NCBI GenBank assembly: GCA_050249415.1
Contig: JBFWQO010000011.1
Coordinates: 62,001 to 126,000, forward strand
DNA length: 64,000 bases
Direction: 5' to 3'
DNA from: CADEFQ01 sp050249415
GTDB lineage: Bacteria; Pseudomonadota; Gammaproteobacteria; Steroidobacterales; Steroidobacteraceae
Part shown: in pieces, positions 40,184 to 48,700 of the stretch
Layout: every line of letters begins with the position of its first letter
Position numbering within the stretch: the first letter of the stretch is position 1
The notes under the pieces: model-generated
What the model was told of the DNA's origin: nothing
Seen by the model: only the letters and a program-made list of their open reading frames with translations
Database searches by the model: none
Position numbers and translations under genes: made by a program

Positions 40184-40552
40184 ATGAAGCTGTTCATTCC
40201 TGCCGCGGCGCTCGCGCTCGTGGTCGTCGGCGGACCGGTTTACGCGGCATGCACCTACCCGACGGCCCCCGACAAGTTGCCGGACGGCACGGTCGCGACG
40301 AAGGAAGAGATGCTCGCGGGCAAGCAACTGGTACAGCAGTACAACAAGGACATGGAAGCGTACCTCTCGTGCATCAAGCTCGAGTACGACACGCAGCTCG
40401 CGAGCGACGCCGCGACGCTCACGCCCGAGCAGAAAGCCGAGCTCGAGAAGCGCCAGACACAGAAGCACAATGCGGCGGTCGACGAACTCGAAGCCGTCGC
40501 GAACCGTTTCAACGAGCAGATCAAGGTGTACAACAAGGCCCACCAGAAGTAG
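40184..40552 (+). CDS. Small exported coiled-coil protein
   Basis: The 122-residue product has a signal peptide (MKLFIPAAALALVVVGGPVYA) and a charged helical mature part (KEEMLAGKQLVQQYNKDMEA, TPEQKAELEKRQTQKHNAAV) with two Cys that may form a disulfide. Family unknown. It ends 13 nt before moeA on the same strand but has no obvious link to cofactor synthesis. An ATG eleven codons upstream is possible. Confidence 0.7.
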   Translation: MKLFIPAAALALVVVGGPVYAACTYPTAPDKLPDGTVATKEEMLAGKQLVQQYNKDMEAYLSCIKLEYDTQLASDAATLTPEQKAELEKRQTQKHNAAVDELEAVANRFNEQIKVYNKAHQK

Positions 40553-40565
40553 CGGCAGCGGCGGC

Positions 40566-41765
40566 ATGCTCACGCCGTCGGATGCCGAGGCGCTGATCAG
40601 GGAACGCCTCGCCTGCCTGCCGATCGAATCGCTGCCGCTCGCGCAGTGCGCGGGCGCCGTGCTGCGCGAGAACATCTACGCCGAGCGCGACGCACCACCG
40701 TTCGACCGGGTCGCGATGGACGGCATTGCGTGCGCGGGCGGCCCGCTGCGACAGGGGCAGCGGGAATTTCGCGTGCAGGGCGCGCAACCCGCGGGCGATC
40801 CGCCGCTCACGCTCGAGGCACCGGACTGCTGCATCGAAGTCATGACGGGCGCGATGCTGCCCGCGGGCTGCGATGCGGTCGTGCCGATCGAACAGGTGGA
40901 ACTCGCGGCCGGCCGCGCGCGCATCACGTCCGCGTCCCCGCCCGCCGCGGGCGCCAATATTCATCGCCGCGGAGCCGATGCGCGCCAGGGCGCGCTGCTG
41001 CTGTCAGCCGGCACGCGCCTCGGCGCGCCGGAAAGCGCGATCGCCGCGTCGGCCGGGATGGCGCGCGTGCGTGTCAGCGCGCAACCGCGCATTGCGGTGA
41101 TCTCGACCGGCAACGAGCTCGTCGAACCCGGCGAGCCGATCGAACCGTGGCAGGTGCGCCGCTCGAACCCCTACGGCGTGGTCGCGGCGCTGCGCGCGCA
41201 CGCCTTCGAGCGCGTCGTCGACGATCACATGCCCGACGACGCCGAAATCCTCGCCGCGCGCCTGCGTTTCCATCTCGACACGCACGATGTCCTGATCCTC
41301 TCCGGCGGGGTGTCGATGGGCCGGCTCGATCTCGTGCCGCAAACGCTTGCGCGCCTCGGTGTCGAGCAGGTATTCCACCGCATCGCGCAGCGGCCCGGCA
41401 AGCCGATGTGGTTCGGCACGACCGGGGCGGGGTGCGCGGTATTCGCGCTGCCCGGCAATCCCGTGTCGACGCTCGTGTGCCTCGCGCGTTACGTGATCCC
41501 GGCGCTCGGCGTGGCGATGGGGAGCGCCGCCGTCGCGCCCGAGCGGTTGCCGCTCGCGGCGGACTGCGAGGTGACCACACCGCTCACGACTTTCCTGCCC
41601 GTGCGCATCGCGCACGACGACTGGGGGCGCGGCTGGGCGCACCCGCAGCCGACCAACGGCTCGGGCGATTTCATGTCCCTCGCGGGCACGCACGGCTTCA
41701 TCGAGCTGCCGGGCGGGCCGCACCGCTTTGCGCGAGGTCACGTCTCGCGGCTCTTCGGCTGGTAA
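40566..41765 (+). CDS. moeA: Molybdopterin molybdenumtransferase MoeA
   Basis: The 399-residue protein has the MoeA domain order: AERDAPPFDRVAMDG at the N-terminus, EVMTGAMLPAGCDAVVPIEQ, the MogA-like core ISTGNELVEPG and LSGGVSMGRLDLV, PGNPVSTLV and a C-terminal beta-barrel. It inserts molybdate into adenylated molybdopterin. It opens a five-gene cofactor cluster on the plus strand. Confidence 0.93.
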   Translation: MLTPSDAEALIRERLACLPIESLPLAQCAGAVLRENIYAERDAPPFDRVAMDGIACAGGPLRQGQREFRVQGAQPAGDPPLTLEAPDCCIEVMTGAMLPAGCDAVVPIEQVELAAGRARITSASPPAAGANIHRRGADARQGALLLSAGTRLGAPESAIAASAGMARVRVSAQPRIAVISTGNELVEPGEPIEPWQVRRSNPYGVVAALRAHAFERVVDDHMPDDAEILAARLRFHLDTHDVLILSGGVSMGRLDLVPQTLARLGVEQVFHRIAQRPGKPMWFGTTGAGCAVFALPGNPVSTLVCLARYVIPALGVAMGSAAVAPERLPLAADCEVTTPLTTFLPVRIAHDDWGRGWAHPQPTNGSGDFMSLAGTHGFIELPGGPHRFARGHVSRLFGW

Positions 41766-41792
41766 TCACTGTACGCATGCGCCGTTCGGCGC

Positions 41793-41798
41793 GACAAT
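41793..41798 (+). promoter_or_regulatory. Putative leaderless -10 GACAAT for moaA
   Basis: GACAAT, six nt (GCGCCC), ATG at 41805; no ribosome site. It suggests an internal promoter between moeA and moaA. Confidence 0.35.
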
Positions 41799-41804
41799 GC
41801 GCCC

Positions 41805-42860
41805 ATGCCCTCGAACGAAGCAGTTGTGCCGCTCGGGCGCGCACGCGATCCGCGCGACACGCTCGGCCGCCCGATGCGCGACCTGCGCATCTCGGTCATG
41901 GACCGCTGCAATTTCCGCTGCCCGTATTGCATGCCGCGCGAGACCTTCCACGACAGCTACCGCTTCCTGAAGAGCGCCGAGCGGCTCTCGTTCGACGAAA
42001 TCGTGCGCCTTGCGCGGCTGTTCGTGTCGCTCGGCGTGCAGAAACTGCGCATCACGGGCGGTGAGCCGCTGCTGCGCGCCAACCTCGCCGATCTCGTCGG
42101 CGACCTCACGGCGATCGCGGGCATCCGCGACGTCGCGCTCACCACCAACGGCGTGCTGCTCTCGAAGTACGCGAGCGAACTCAAGGCCGCGGGGCTCGCG
42201 CGCGTCACCGTGAGCCTCGACAGCCTCGATCCGGAGACGTTCAGGCGCCTCTGCGGCGGCTTCGACGAGCTCGACGCGGTGCTCGAAGGCATCGCGGACG
42301 CGCAGCGCGCCGGCCTCGTGCCGCTCAAGATCAACGCCGTGATCCAGCGCGGCGTGAACGACGACGGCGCAGTCGATCTCGCGGCGCGCTTTCGCGGCAC
42401 GGGCGTCGTCGTGCGCTACATCGAATACATGGATGTGGGCAACCGCAACCAGTGGCAGCGGGGGCTCGTCGTACCCTCCACCGAACTGCACGCGCGCATC
42501 CATGCGCGCTGGCCGCTCGTACCGCTCGATCGCAACTATGTCGGCGAGGTCGCGACACGCTATGCCTATGCCGACGGCAGCGGCGAGATCGGCTTCATCT
42601 CCTCCGTGTCGCAGCCGTTCTGCGGCGATTGCTCGCGGGCGCGCCTTTCGTCCGATGGCGGGCTGTTCACCTGCCTCTTTGCGACCCACGGGCTCGACCT
42701 GCGCGCGCCGCTGCGCGCCGGCGCGAGCGACGAGGAGCTGCTCGCCCTCATCCGCACCCGCTGGACCGCCCGCGCCGACCGCTACAGCGAGCTGCGCGCC
42801 ACCTTGCGCGCCGACGCCGCGCAGGAACCCAAGATCGAGATGAACTACATCGGTGGTTAA
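41805..42860 (+). CDS. moaA: GTP 3',8-cyclase MoaA
   Basis: The 351-residue radical SAM enzyme has the CxxxCxxC motif in DRCNFRCPYCMP, the SAM segment RITGGEPLLR, the second cluster Cys set in FCGDCSRARLSSDGGLFTC, and the C-terminal Gly-Gly needed for turnover. It converts GTP to 3',8-cyclo-GTP, first step of molybdopterin synthesis. The moaC start overlaps its end by eight nt. Confidence 0.96.
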   Translation: MPSNEAVVPLGRARDPRDTLGRPMRDLRISVMDRCNFRCPYCMPRETFHDSYRFLKSAERLSFDEIVRLARLFVSLGVQKLRITGGEPLLRANLADLVGDLTAIAGIRDVALTTNGVLLSKYASELKAAGLARVTVSLDSLDPETFRRLCGGFDELDAVLEGIADAQRAGLVPLKINAVIQRGVNDDGAVDLAARFRGTGVVVRYIEYMDVGNRNQWQRGLVVPSTELHARIHARWPLVPLDRNYVGEVATRYAYADGSGEIGFISSVSQPFCGDCSRARLSSDGGLFTCLFATHGLDLRAPLRAGASDEELLALIRTRWTARADRYSELRATLRADAAQEPKIEMNYIGG

Positions 42861-43353
42861 GCGCAGCCACGCCCGCACACTGACGCACGTCGATGCCGCG
42901 CGTCGCCCGACCATGGTCGATGTCGGCGCGAAGGACATCACCTTGCGCGTCGCCACCGCGGAGGCCGTCGTCACGCTGCCGCGGGCCGCGGCCCTCGCAC
43001 TGCGACGCGCGGGCGAGCGCACGAAGAAGGGCCCGGTGTGCGACACGGCGATCGTCGCCGGCGTGATGGCCGCCAAGCGTACGCACGAGTTGATCCCCTT
43101 CTGCCACCCGCTCGCGCTCGAGCGCTGCAAGGTCACCGTCACCGCCGCCCGCGCGGGCCGGTTCGTGGTCCGCTGCGAAGTGGCGATCCACGGACGCACG
43201 GGCGTCGAGATGGAAGCGCTGACCGGCGCCACGGTCGCGGCGCTCACGATCTACGACATGACGAAGGCGCTGTCACACGACATCGAGATCGGCCCCGTGC
43301 GCCTGCTCGCGAAGTCCGGCGGCAAGCGCGATTATCGGCGGAGTGCGCGATGA
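42853..43353 (+). CDS. moaC: Cyclic pyranopterin monophosphate synthase MoaC
   Basis: The 166-residue product carries MVDVGAKDITLR, KKGPVCDTAIVAGVMAAKRT, LIPFCHPL and GVEMEALTGATVAALTIYDM, the MoaC core with the catalytic Lys and Asp. It works with MoaA to form cyclic pyranopterin monophosphate. Start is GTG inside the moaA end; the stop overlaps the next ATG (ATGA), so translation is coupled. Confidence 0.95.
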   Translation: MVKRSHARTLTHVDAARRPTMVDVGAKDITLRVATAEAVVTLPRAAALALRRAGERTKKGPVCDTAIVAGVMAAKRTHELIPFCHPLALERCKVTVTAARAGRFVVRCEVAIHGRTGVEMEALTGATVAALTIYDMTKALSHDIEIGPVRLLAKSGGKRDYRRSAR

Positions 43354-44189
43354 GCGTCGCCCCGCTCCATGGGCTCGTGCTCGCGGGTGGGCGCAGCACG
43401 CGGATGAAGCGCGACAAGGCCGCCCTCGCCTACCAGGGCGCGGCGCAACTCGAGCGTGCCTGGCAACTGCTCGAGCCGTGGGCCGCGCGGCGCTTCGTCT
43501 CGGTGCGAGTGGACCAGGCGCGCGACCCGCTGCGTGCCCGGTATCCGCAGATCCACGACACCCGCGAGGGCGCCGGCCCGGCCGCGGGCATCCTCGCCGC
43601 GCTCGAGGCTCATCCGCACGCCGCGTGGCTCGTGCTCGCCTGCGACCTGCCATTCCTCGGGCCGCAGACGATCGCGCAACTCGTCGCGCAGCGCGATCCC
43701 GCGCGCGTCGCCACGGCGTTTCGCAGCGCCCACGACGGCCTGCCGGAGCCCCTGTGCGCCGTCTGGGAGCCCGCGAGCCGCGTGCCGCTGGCGGCCGCCG
43801 TCGCGACGGGCCGCAGCTGCCCGCGCAAGTTCCTGATCAATGCCGGCCCGCGGCTGCTCGACCCTCCCGATCCGGCGGCCCTCGACAACATCAACGCCGC
43901 GCACGAGTATTGGGCCACCATGGACACGTTGAACGGGACTCCGGGGCTGCTGCGCATCCGCGTGCAGTACTTCGCGCTGCTGCGGGAGCAGGCGGGCCGC
44001 AGCGAGGAAGCGCTCGAGACCCGTGCCCGCACCCCGCGCGACCTGTACGACGAATTGCGCAGCCGCCATCCCTTCACGCTCCCGCACGAACTGTTGCGGG
44101 TGGCCGTGAACACCGAATTCGGCGACTGGGCGCAACCGCTCGCCGACGGCGATGCGGTCGTGTTCATCCCCCCCGTCGCTGGAGGCTGA
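43350..44189 (+). CDS. mobA-moaD: MobA-MoaD fusion (guanylyltransferase plus sulfur carrier)
   Basis: One 279-residue frame without a stop holds two domains. Residues 1 to about 190 are MobA (LAGGRSTRMKRDKAAL nucleotide loop, VLACDLPFLG metal site, NINAAHEY end), which attaches GMP to the cofactor. Residues about 198-279 are MoaD (LRIRVQYFALLREQAG to DAVVFIPPVAGG), the ubiquitin-like carrier whose terminal Gly-Gly is thiocarboxylated. An internal ATG at 43920 could release free MoaD. The start overlaps the moaC stop. The fusion couples a late and a middle step of the pathway. Confidence 0.88.
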   Translation: MSVAPLHGLVLAGGRSTRMKRDKAALAYQGAAQLERAWQLLEPWAARRFVSVRVDQARDPLRARYPQIHDTREGAGPAAGILAALEAHPHAAWLVLACDLPFLGPQTIAQLVAQRDPARVATAFRSAHDGLPEPLCAVWEPASRVPLAAAVATGRSCPRKFLINAGPRLLDPPDPAALDNINAAHEYWATMDTLNGTPGLLRIRVQYFALLREQAGRSEEALETRARTPRDLYDELRSRHPFTLPHELLRVAVNTEFGDWAQPLADGDAVVFIPPVAGG

Positions 44190-44201
44190 CAGGCACCCGG
44201 C

Positions 44202-45776
44202 ATGGCGCGGTTTCACTTCACGACGGCACCGATCGACGTCGCGGCGGCGCGCGCGGCCCTCGCGGACCCCGCATTCGGCGGCTACGCCGCGTTCGAGGGC
44301 TGGGTGCGCGACCTGAACGAGGGTCGACGCGTCGAGCACCTCGAGTATGAGGCTTTCGAGGCCCTCGGACGCATCGAGGGCGAGCGTATCCTCGCCGAGG
44401 CGTGCGCAAGATTCGGCGTCACCCGTGTGGCCTGCGTGCACCGGCTCGGCGATCTCGGCATCGGCGAACTTGCCGTCTGGGTGGGCGTCAGCACACCGCA
44501 TCGCGACGAGGCTTTTCGTGCGTGCCGCTACATCATCGACGAAGTCAAGCACCGGCTGCCGATCTGGAAGAAGGAGCACTATGTCGACGGCGACTCCGGC
44601 TGGGTGAACTGCGAGCGCTGCGCCGCGGCACCGCGTGCGGAAGAGGTCCCGCCGGCGCTTCGGGCACACACCCATCATCCGCACGCCCATCACGCGCACG
44701 AAGCCTCCGTCGCCACAACGCCCGATTATTCGCGGCAGATGGCGCTGCGCGAAGTGGGCGCCGCGGGCCAGGCGAAGCTGCGCTCGACCTCGGTGCTGGT
44801 CGTCGGCGCCGGCGGCCTCGGCGTGCCGGTGCTGCAGTTCCTCGCGGCCGCCGGCATCGGGCGGCTCGGCATCGCCGACCACGATCGCCTCGAGCCCTCG
44901 AACCTGCATCGCCAGACCCTGTATGCACTCGCCGACTGCGGGGCGCCGAAAGCCGCACTCGCCGCCGCGCGCATCGCGGCGCTCAATCCCGACGTGCGCG
45001 TCGACACCCATCTTGTGCGGGTCGATGCCCGCAACGTCGGGGCGCTCCTCGCCCCGTACGACATCGTGGTCGACTGCACGGACAACTTCTCGACGAAGTT
45101 CCTGCTGAACGATGCCGCGCTCGCGCTCCGTCGCATCGCGGTGTTCGCGAGCGTCTACCAGTACGAGGGCCAGTTGCAGGTGGTCGACCCGCAACGCGGC
45201 ACGACCTGCCTGCGCTGCGTATGGCCCGCTGCCACGCGCGACGGCCTCGTCGGCAATTGCGCGGAGGCCGGCGTGCTCGGCCCGGTGCCCGGCACCCTCG
45301 GCACGCTGCAGGCACTCGAGGTATTGAAAATCGTGCTCGACCTGCCGGGGCGGCTCGGCGACGAGGTCCTGATGATCGACCTGCTGTCGCTCGCCACCAC
45401 GCGCCTGCGCGCGCGACCCTCGCCCGAACACGCGGCGCACGGCCGCGCAACCCTGGAGAGCCCGGTGGACGACATCGATCTCGCGTTCGAATCGATCGCC
45501 GCCGCGGAAGCGGCGGGCTATGCGATCGTCGACATCCGCGAGCCTGCCGAATGGGCGCGCAGCCCGATCGCGGCGTCGCGGGCACAACAATTGCCGCTCG
45601 GGCGCCTGCTCGCGGGCGAGCCGCTCGCGCCGGGCGAGCGCCATCTGCTCGTTTGCGCGCACGGCGTGCGCAGTCACGCGGCGGCCGAGATGCTGCGCAC
45701 GCGCGGCGTGGCTCGCGTGTATTCGCTGTCCGGCGGGATCGCGGCGCTCGCCGCGCGCCCTCACGCGCGGGTCTGA
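44202..45776 (+). CDS. moaE-moeB: MoaE-MoeB-rhodanese tri-domain protein
   Basis: The 524-residue protein fuses MoaE (1 to about 145; catalytic Lys in EVKHR and IWKKEHY), a His-rich linker (HTHHPHAHHAHE, 156-167), a MoeB/ThiF adenylating domain (about 175-405; VVGAGGLGVPVLQFL, SNLHRQ, DCTDNFSTKF) and a rhodanese domain (about 425-524; active Cys 485 in CAHGVRS). MoeB adenylates MoaD, rhodanese gives sulfur, and MoaE with MoaD makes molybdopterin. One zinc Cys pair (CLRC, 336-339) is present; the second position reads HAAH (410-413). It begins 12 nt after the MobA-MoaD gene. Confidence 0.9.
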   Translation: MARFHFTTAPIDVAAARAALADPAFGGYAAFEGWVRDLNEGRRVEHLEYEAFEALGRIEGERILAEACARFGVTRVACVHRLGDLGIGELAVWVGVSTPHRDEAFRACRYIIDEVKHRLPIWKKEHYVDGDSGWVNCERCAAAPRAEEVPPALRAHTHHPHAHHAHEASVATTPDYSRQMALREVGAAGQAKLRSTSVLVVGAGGLGVPVLQFLAAAGIGRLGIADHDRLEPSNLHRQTLYALADCGAPKAALAAARIAALNPDVRVDTHLVRVDARNVGALLAPYDIVVDCTDNFSTKFLLNDAALALRRIAVFASVYQYEGQLQVVDPQRGTTCLRCVWPAATRDGLVGNCAEAGVLGPVPGTLGTLQALEVLKIVLDLPGRLGDEVLMIDLLSLATTRLRARPSPEHAAHGRATLESPVDDIDLAFESIAAAEAAGYAIVDIREPAEWARSPIAASRAQQLPLGRLLAGEPLAPGERHLLVCAHGVRSHAAAEMLRTRGVARVYSLSGGIAALAARPHARV

Positions 45777-47032
45777 CCGGCGCCGCGCACCACGTACTTG
45801 TAGCTCGTCAGCTGCTCCACCCCGACCGGGCCGCGCGCGTGGAAGCGGTCGGTCGAAATGCCGATCTCCGCGCCCATGCCGAACTCGCCGCCGTCCGCGA
45901 ACTGCGTCGAGGCGTTGTGCAGCACGATCGCGCTGTCGACCCGCGCGAGAAAGCGCTCGGCGGTGGCGGCGTTCGCGGTGACGATCGCCTCGGTGTGCGC
46001 CGAACCGTACTGCGCGATGTGCGCGATCGCCGCATCGACGCCGTCGACGACTCGCGCGGCGATCACCGCGTCGAGGTACTCGGTGCGCCAGTCCTCCTCG
46101 CTCGCCGCGCGCACGCGCGGATCGATGGCCTGCACGGCCGCGTCCCCGCGCACCTCGCAGCCCGCGTCGAGGAGATCGCGCACGATCGGCGCGAGCAGGG
46201 CCGGCGCGCCCCGATCGACGAGCAAGGTCTCGGCGGCACCGCAGATGCCGGTGCGGCGCAGTTTCGCGTTGTGCACGATGGCGCGCGCCATGGCCGGATC
46301 GGCGTCGCGATCCACGTACACATGGCATACGCCCTCGAGGTGCCCGATCACCGGCACGCGCGCCTCGGCCCGCACGCGCGCGACGAGCGCCTTGCCGCCG
46401 CGCGGCACGAGGACATCGAGGTACTCGCGCATCGAGGCGAGCATATAGCCGACGGCCTCGCGATCGGTCGTCGGCACGAGCTGTATGGCCGTGGACGGCA
46501 GGCCCGCCGCATCGAGGCCCGCGACCAGGGCGGCGTGCACGGCACGGCTCGAGGCAACACTCTCCGAACCCCCGCGCAGGATCACGGGATTGCCCGATTT
46601 CAGGCACAGCGCGCCCGCGTCCGCGGTGACGTTCGGACGGCTCTCGTAAATGATGCCGATCACGCCGAGCGGTACGCGCACGCGCTGGATGCGCAGGCCG
46701 TTCGGCCGTTGCCATTCCGCGGCGACCGATCCGACGGGATCCGGCAGCGCGGCGACGGCCTCGACCCCGCGGGCCATCGCCTCGATACGCGCCGCATCGA
46801 GGCGCAGGCGATCGAGCATCGCGGCCCCGAGGCCCCTGGTACGCGCGCGCGCACTGTCTTCATCGTTGGCCGCGAGAATCGCCGCGGACTGCGCGCGCAG
46901 CGCCCGCGCCGCCGCGGTCAGCGCCGCGTCCTTCTGCGCACTCGACGCGGCTGCGAGCACGGGCGCCGCGGCGCGGGCCGCCCGCCCGAGCTGCGTCATC
47001 AGGGCAGGCACATCGGCGCGGCTGTCAATCAT
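45761..47032 (-). CDS. proA: Gamma-glutamyl phosphate reductase
   Basis: The 423-residue aldehyde-dehydrogenase-fold protein has VRVPLGVIGIIYESRPNVT, NPVILRGGSES and the catalytic Cys in LRRTGICGAAETLL, all conserved in ProA. It reduces gamma-glutamyl phosphate to the semialdehyde for proline synthesis. It overlaps proB by eight nt upstream and the facing MoaE-MoeB gene by 16 nt at its end. Confidence 0.96.
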   Translation of the reverse strand: MIDSRADVPALMTQLGRAARAAAPVLAAASSAQKDAALTAAARALRAQSAAILAANDEDSARARTRGLGAAMLDRLRLDAARIEAMARGVEAVAALPDPVGSVAAEWQRPNGLRIQRVRVPLGVIGIIYESRPNVTADAGALCLKSGNPVILRGGSESVASSRAVHAALVAGLDAAGLPSTAIQLVPTTDREAVGYMLASMREYLDVLVPRGGKALVARVRAEARVPVIGHLEGVCHVYVDRDADPAMARAIVHNAKLRRTGICGAAETLLVDRGAPALLAPIVRDLLDAGCEVRGDAAVQAIDPRVRAASEEDWRTEYLDAVIAARVVDGVDAAIAHIAQYGSAHTEAIVTANAATAERFLARVDSAIVLHNASTQFADGGEFGMGAEIGISTDRFHARGPVGVEQLTSYKYVVRGAGQTRA

Positions 47033-48182
47033 GGGCGGCCTGCTCCATCATCACGAGATCGTCGCGGTGGATCATCTCGTCGCGCCCGCTGTAGCCGAGG
47101 AGCGCGGCGACTTCCCGGGTCCGCAAGCCCTTGATGCGCGTGACATCGCCGTCGCCGTACGCGGCGATGCCGCGCGCCACTTCACGCCCGTCGGGCGCGA
47201 GCACGCTCACCGTGTCCCCGCGGTCGAATCTCCCTCGTGCCCCGGTGATGCCTGCGGGCAGGAGGCTCTTGCCCGCGCGCAGTGCGTGCAGGGCCCCCTC
47301 GTCGACCATGATCGCACCGCTAGGCCGCAGCGTGCCGGCGATCCACTGCTTGCGCGAAGACGCGGGGTTGCCCTGCGGCACGAACCACGTGCAGCGCGCG
47401 CCCTGCTCGATGCGACGCACCGGGTGCTTGTGCGCGCCGGCGGCGATACACAGGTGCGCGCCCGCCGACAGCGCGATCTTCGCCGCCGCGATCTTGGTGG
47501 CCATGCCGCCGGTGCCCACGTCCGACACGGCCGTGCCGGCCATCGCCTCGATCTCGGGCGTCACGCGCAGCACGCGGTCGATGAACTGCGCATCGGACTC
47601 CCGGTTCGGATCGGCGGTATACAGGCCATCGACATCCGACAGCAGGAGCACGCAATCGGCGGAGGCCATCTGTGCGACACGCGCCGCGAGGCGGTCGTTG
47701 TCGCCGTAGCGGATCTCGGTGGTCGCGACGGTGTCATTCTCGTTGACGACCGGCAGCGCGCCGAGCGCGATCAGCCCGTTGAGCGTAGCCCGGCCGTTGA
47801 GATAGCGCCGCCGCCGCTCGCTGTCCTCGAGCGTGAGCAGCACCTGCGCCACGGTGACGTCGTGCGCCTCGAACAGTTCCTTGTAGGCATGCGCGAGGCG
47901 GATCTGTCCGACGGCCGCCGCCGCCTGGCTCTCTTCGAGCCGCAAGGCGCCGGGCGGCAGCCCGAGATGGCGTCGGCCGAGGGCGATGGCGCCGGAGGAT
48001 ACGAGGATCACCTCCTGCCCGCGCCGGCGCAGGCGCACGAGGTCTTCGGCCAGCGTCTCGAGCCAGGACCGGTTCAGGCGCCCGCCGGCCCCGTCGACCA
48101 GCAGCGCCGAGCCGACCTTGACGACGATGCGTCGGGCGCTGTCGAGCGGAGAGGCCGGCACGGCCGGTCGTCTGTTCTGCAT
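47025..48182 (-). CDS. proB: Glutamate 5-kinase with PUA domain
   Basis: The 385-residue protein has the amino-acid kinase domain (RIVVKVGSALL, VILVSSGAIALGRR, PVVNENDTV, DVDGLYTADP, GTGGMATKI) and a C-terminal PUA domain (FDRGDTVSVLAPDGREVARG). It phosphorylates glutamate and is normally feedback-inhibited by proline. The ATG was chosen because the frame upstream is not conserved. A TATACT (48223-48218) about 35 nt upstream is a likely -10. It is coupled to proA. Confidence 0.95.
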   Translation of the reverse strand: MQNRRPAVPASPLDSARRIVVKVGSALLVDGAGGRLNRSWLETLAEDLVRLRRRGQEVILVSSGAIALGRRHLGLPPGALRLEESQAAAAVGQIRLAHAYKELFEAHDVTVAQVLLTLEDSERRRRYLNGRATLNGLIALGALPVVNENDTVATTEIRYGDNDRLAARVAQMASADCVLLLSDVDGLYTADPNRESDAQFIDRVLRVTPEIEAMAGTAVSDVGTGGMATKIAAAKIALSAGAHLCIAAGAHKHPVRRIEQGARCTWFVPQGNPASSRKQWIAGTLRPSGAIMVDEGALHALRAGKSLLPAGITGARGRFDRGDTVSVLAPDGREVARGIAAYGDGDVTRIKGLRTREVAALLGYSGRDEMIHRDDLVMMEQAAHD

Positions 48183-48259
48183 GGTGGGGGTCGGGCGGGA
48201 TGTCGATAAACCGCGCGAGTATACGACAGGGCCGCGTTGCCTCGGCTCCGGGCGCACCG

Positions 48260-48265
48260 CATACT
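48260..48265 (+). promoter_or_regulatory. Putative leaderless -10 CATACT for the acidic DUF6763-like gene
   Basis: CATACT, six nt (ATCGGC), ATG at 48272; an overlapping TACTAT sits two nt closer. No ribosome site. Confidence 0.4.
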
Positions 48266-48271
48266 ATCGGC

Positions 48272-48607
48272 ATGAGCAGAGACTTCGAACCGACCCCCGG
48301 CCAGTGGTACGAGAACAGCGAGGAAGAAGAGACTTTCCGCGTGCTGACCGTGGACGAGGATTCCGAACTGATCGAGATCGAATACCTCGATGGTGAAATC
48401 GAGGAGATCGACGTCGAAACCTGGCACGAAATGGATCTCGAGCGCGTCAGCGAGCCCGAGGGGTGGGTCGACGGCGACGACGACGACGACGACGATGATG
48501 ATGAGGATGATGACGAAGACGACGACGATGATGACGACTGGGACGAAGACGACGACGATGACGACGATTGGGACGACGACGACGACGAGGACAACGACGG
48601 CCGTTGA
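48272..48607 (+). CDS. DUF6763-like protein with a poly-Asp tail
   Basis: The 111-residue protein has a small conserved head (PTPGQWYENSEEEETFRVLT, LIEIEYLDGEIEEIDVETWH) of Tudor/SH3-like strands, as in DUF6763 proteins of gammaproteobacteria. From about residue 67 it becomes almost pure Asp with some Glu and three Trp (DDDDWDEDDDD). The predicted pI is extreme. The tail is encoded by mixed GAC and GAT codons. Binding to basic proteins, RNA polymerase or metal ions is possible but not known. Confidence 0.75.
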   Translation: MSRDFEPTPGQWYENSEEEETFRVLTVDEDSELIEIEYLDGEIEEIDVETWHEMDLERVSEPEGWVDGDDDDDDDDDEDDDEDDDDDDDWDEDDDDDDDWDDDDDEDNDGR

Positions 48608-48700
48608 GCCCGCGGCCACGGTCGCTGCCCCGCCGGGCGGGCCTTGAATGCCGCCTGCCGGCCCCCACATTCCCGTAACCCTGGGTCCGAAGACGCCAAC

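Noticed and set aside
43332..46715. A 1127-codon open frame on the minus strand opposite the cofactor cluster
   Set aside because: It is Arg/Ala/His-rich low-complexity sequence typical of antisense frames in GC-rich DNA, and the plus strand and proA frames carry clear family motifs.
48477..48600. Poly-Asp tract as an assembly or sequencing artefact
   Set aside because: Codons GAC and GAT are mixed with GAG, GAA and TGG, and the frame ends properly, so it looks genuine; length error is still possible.
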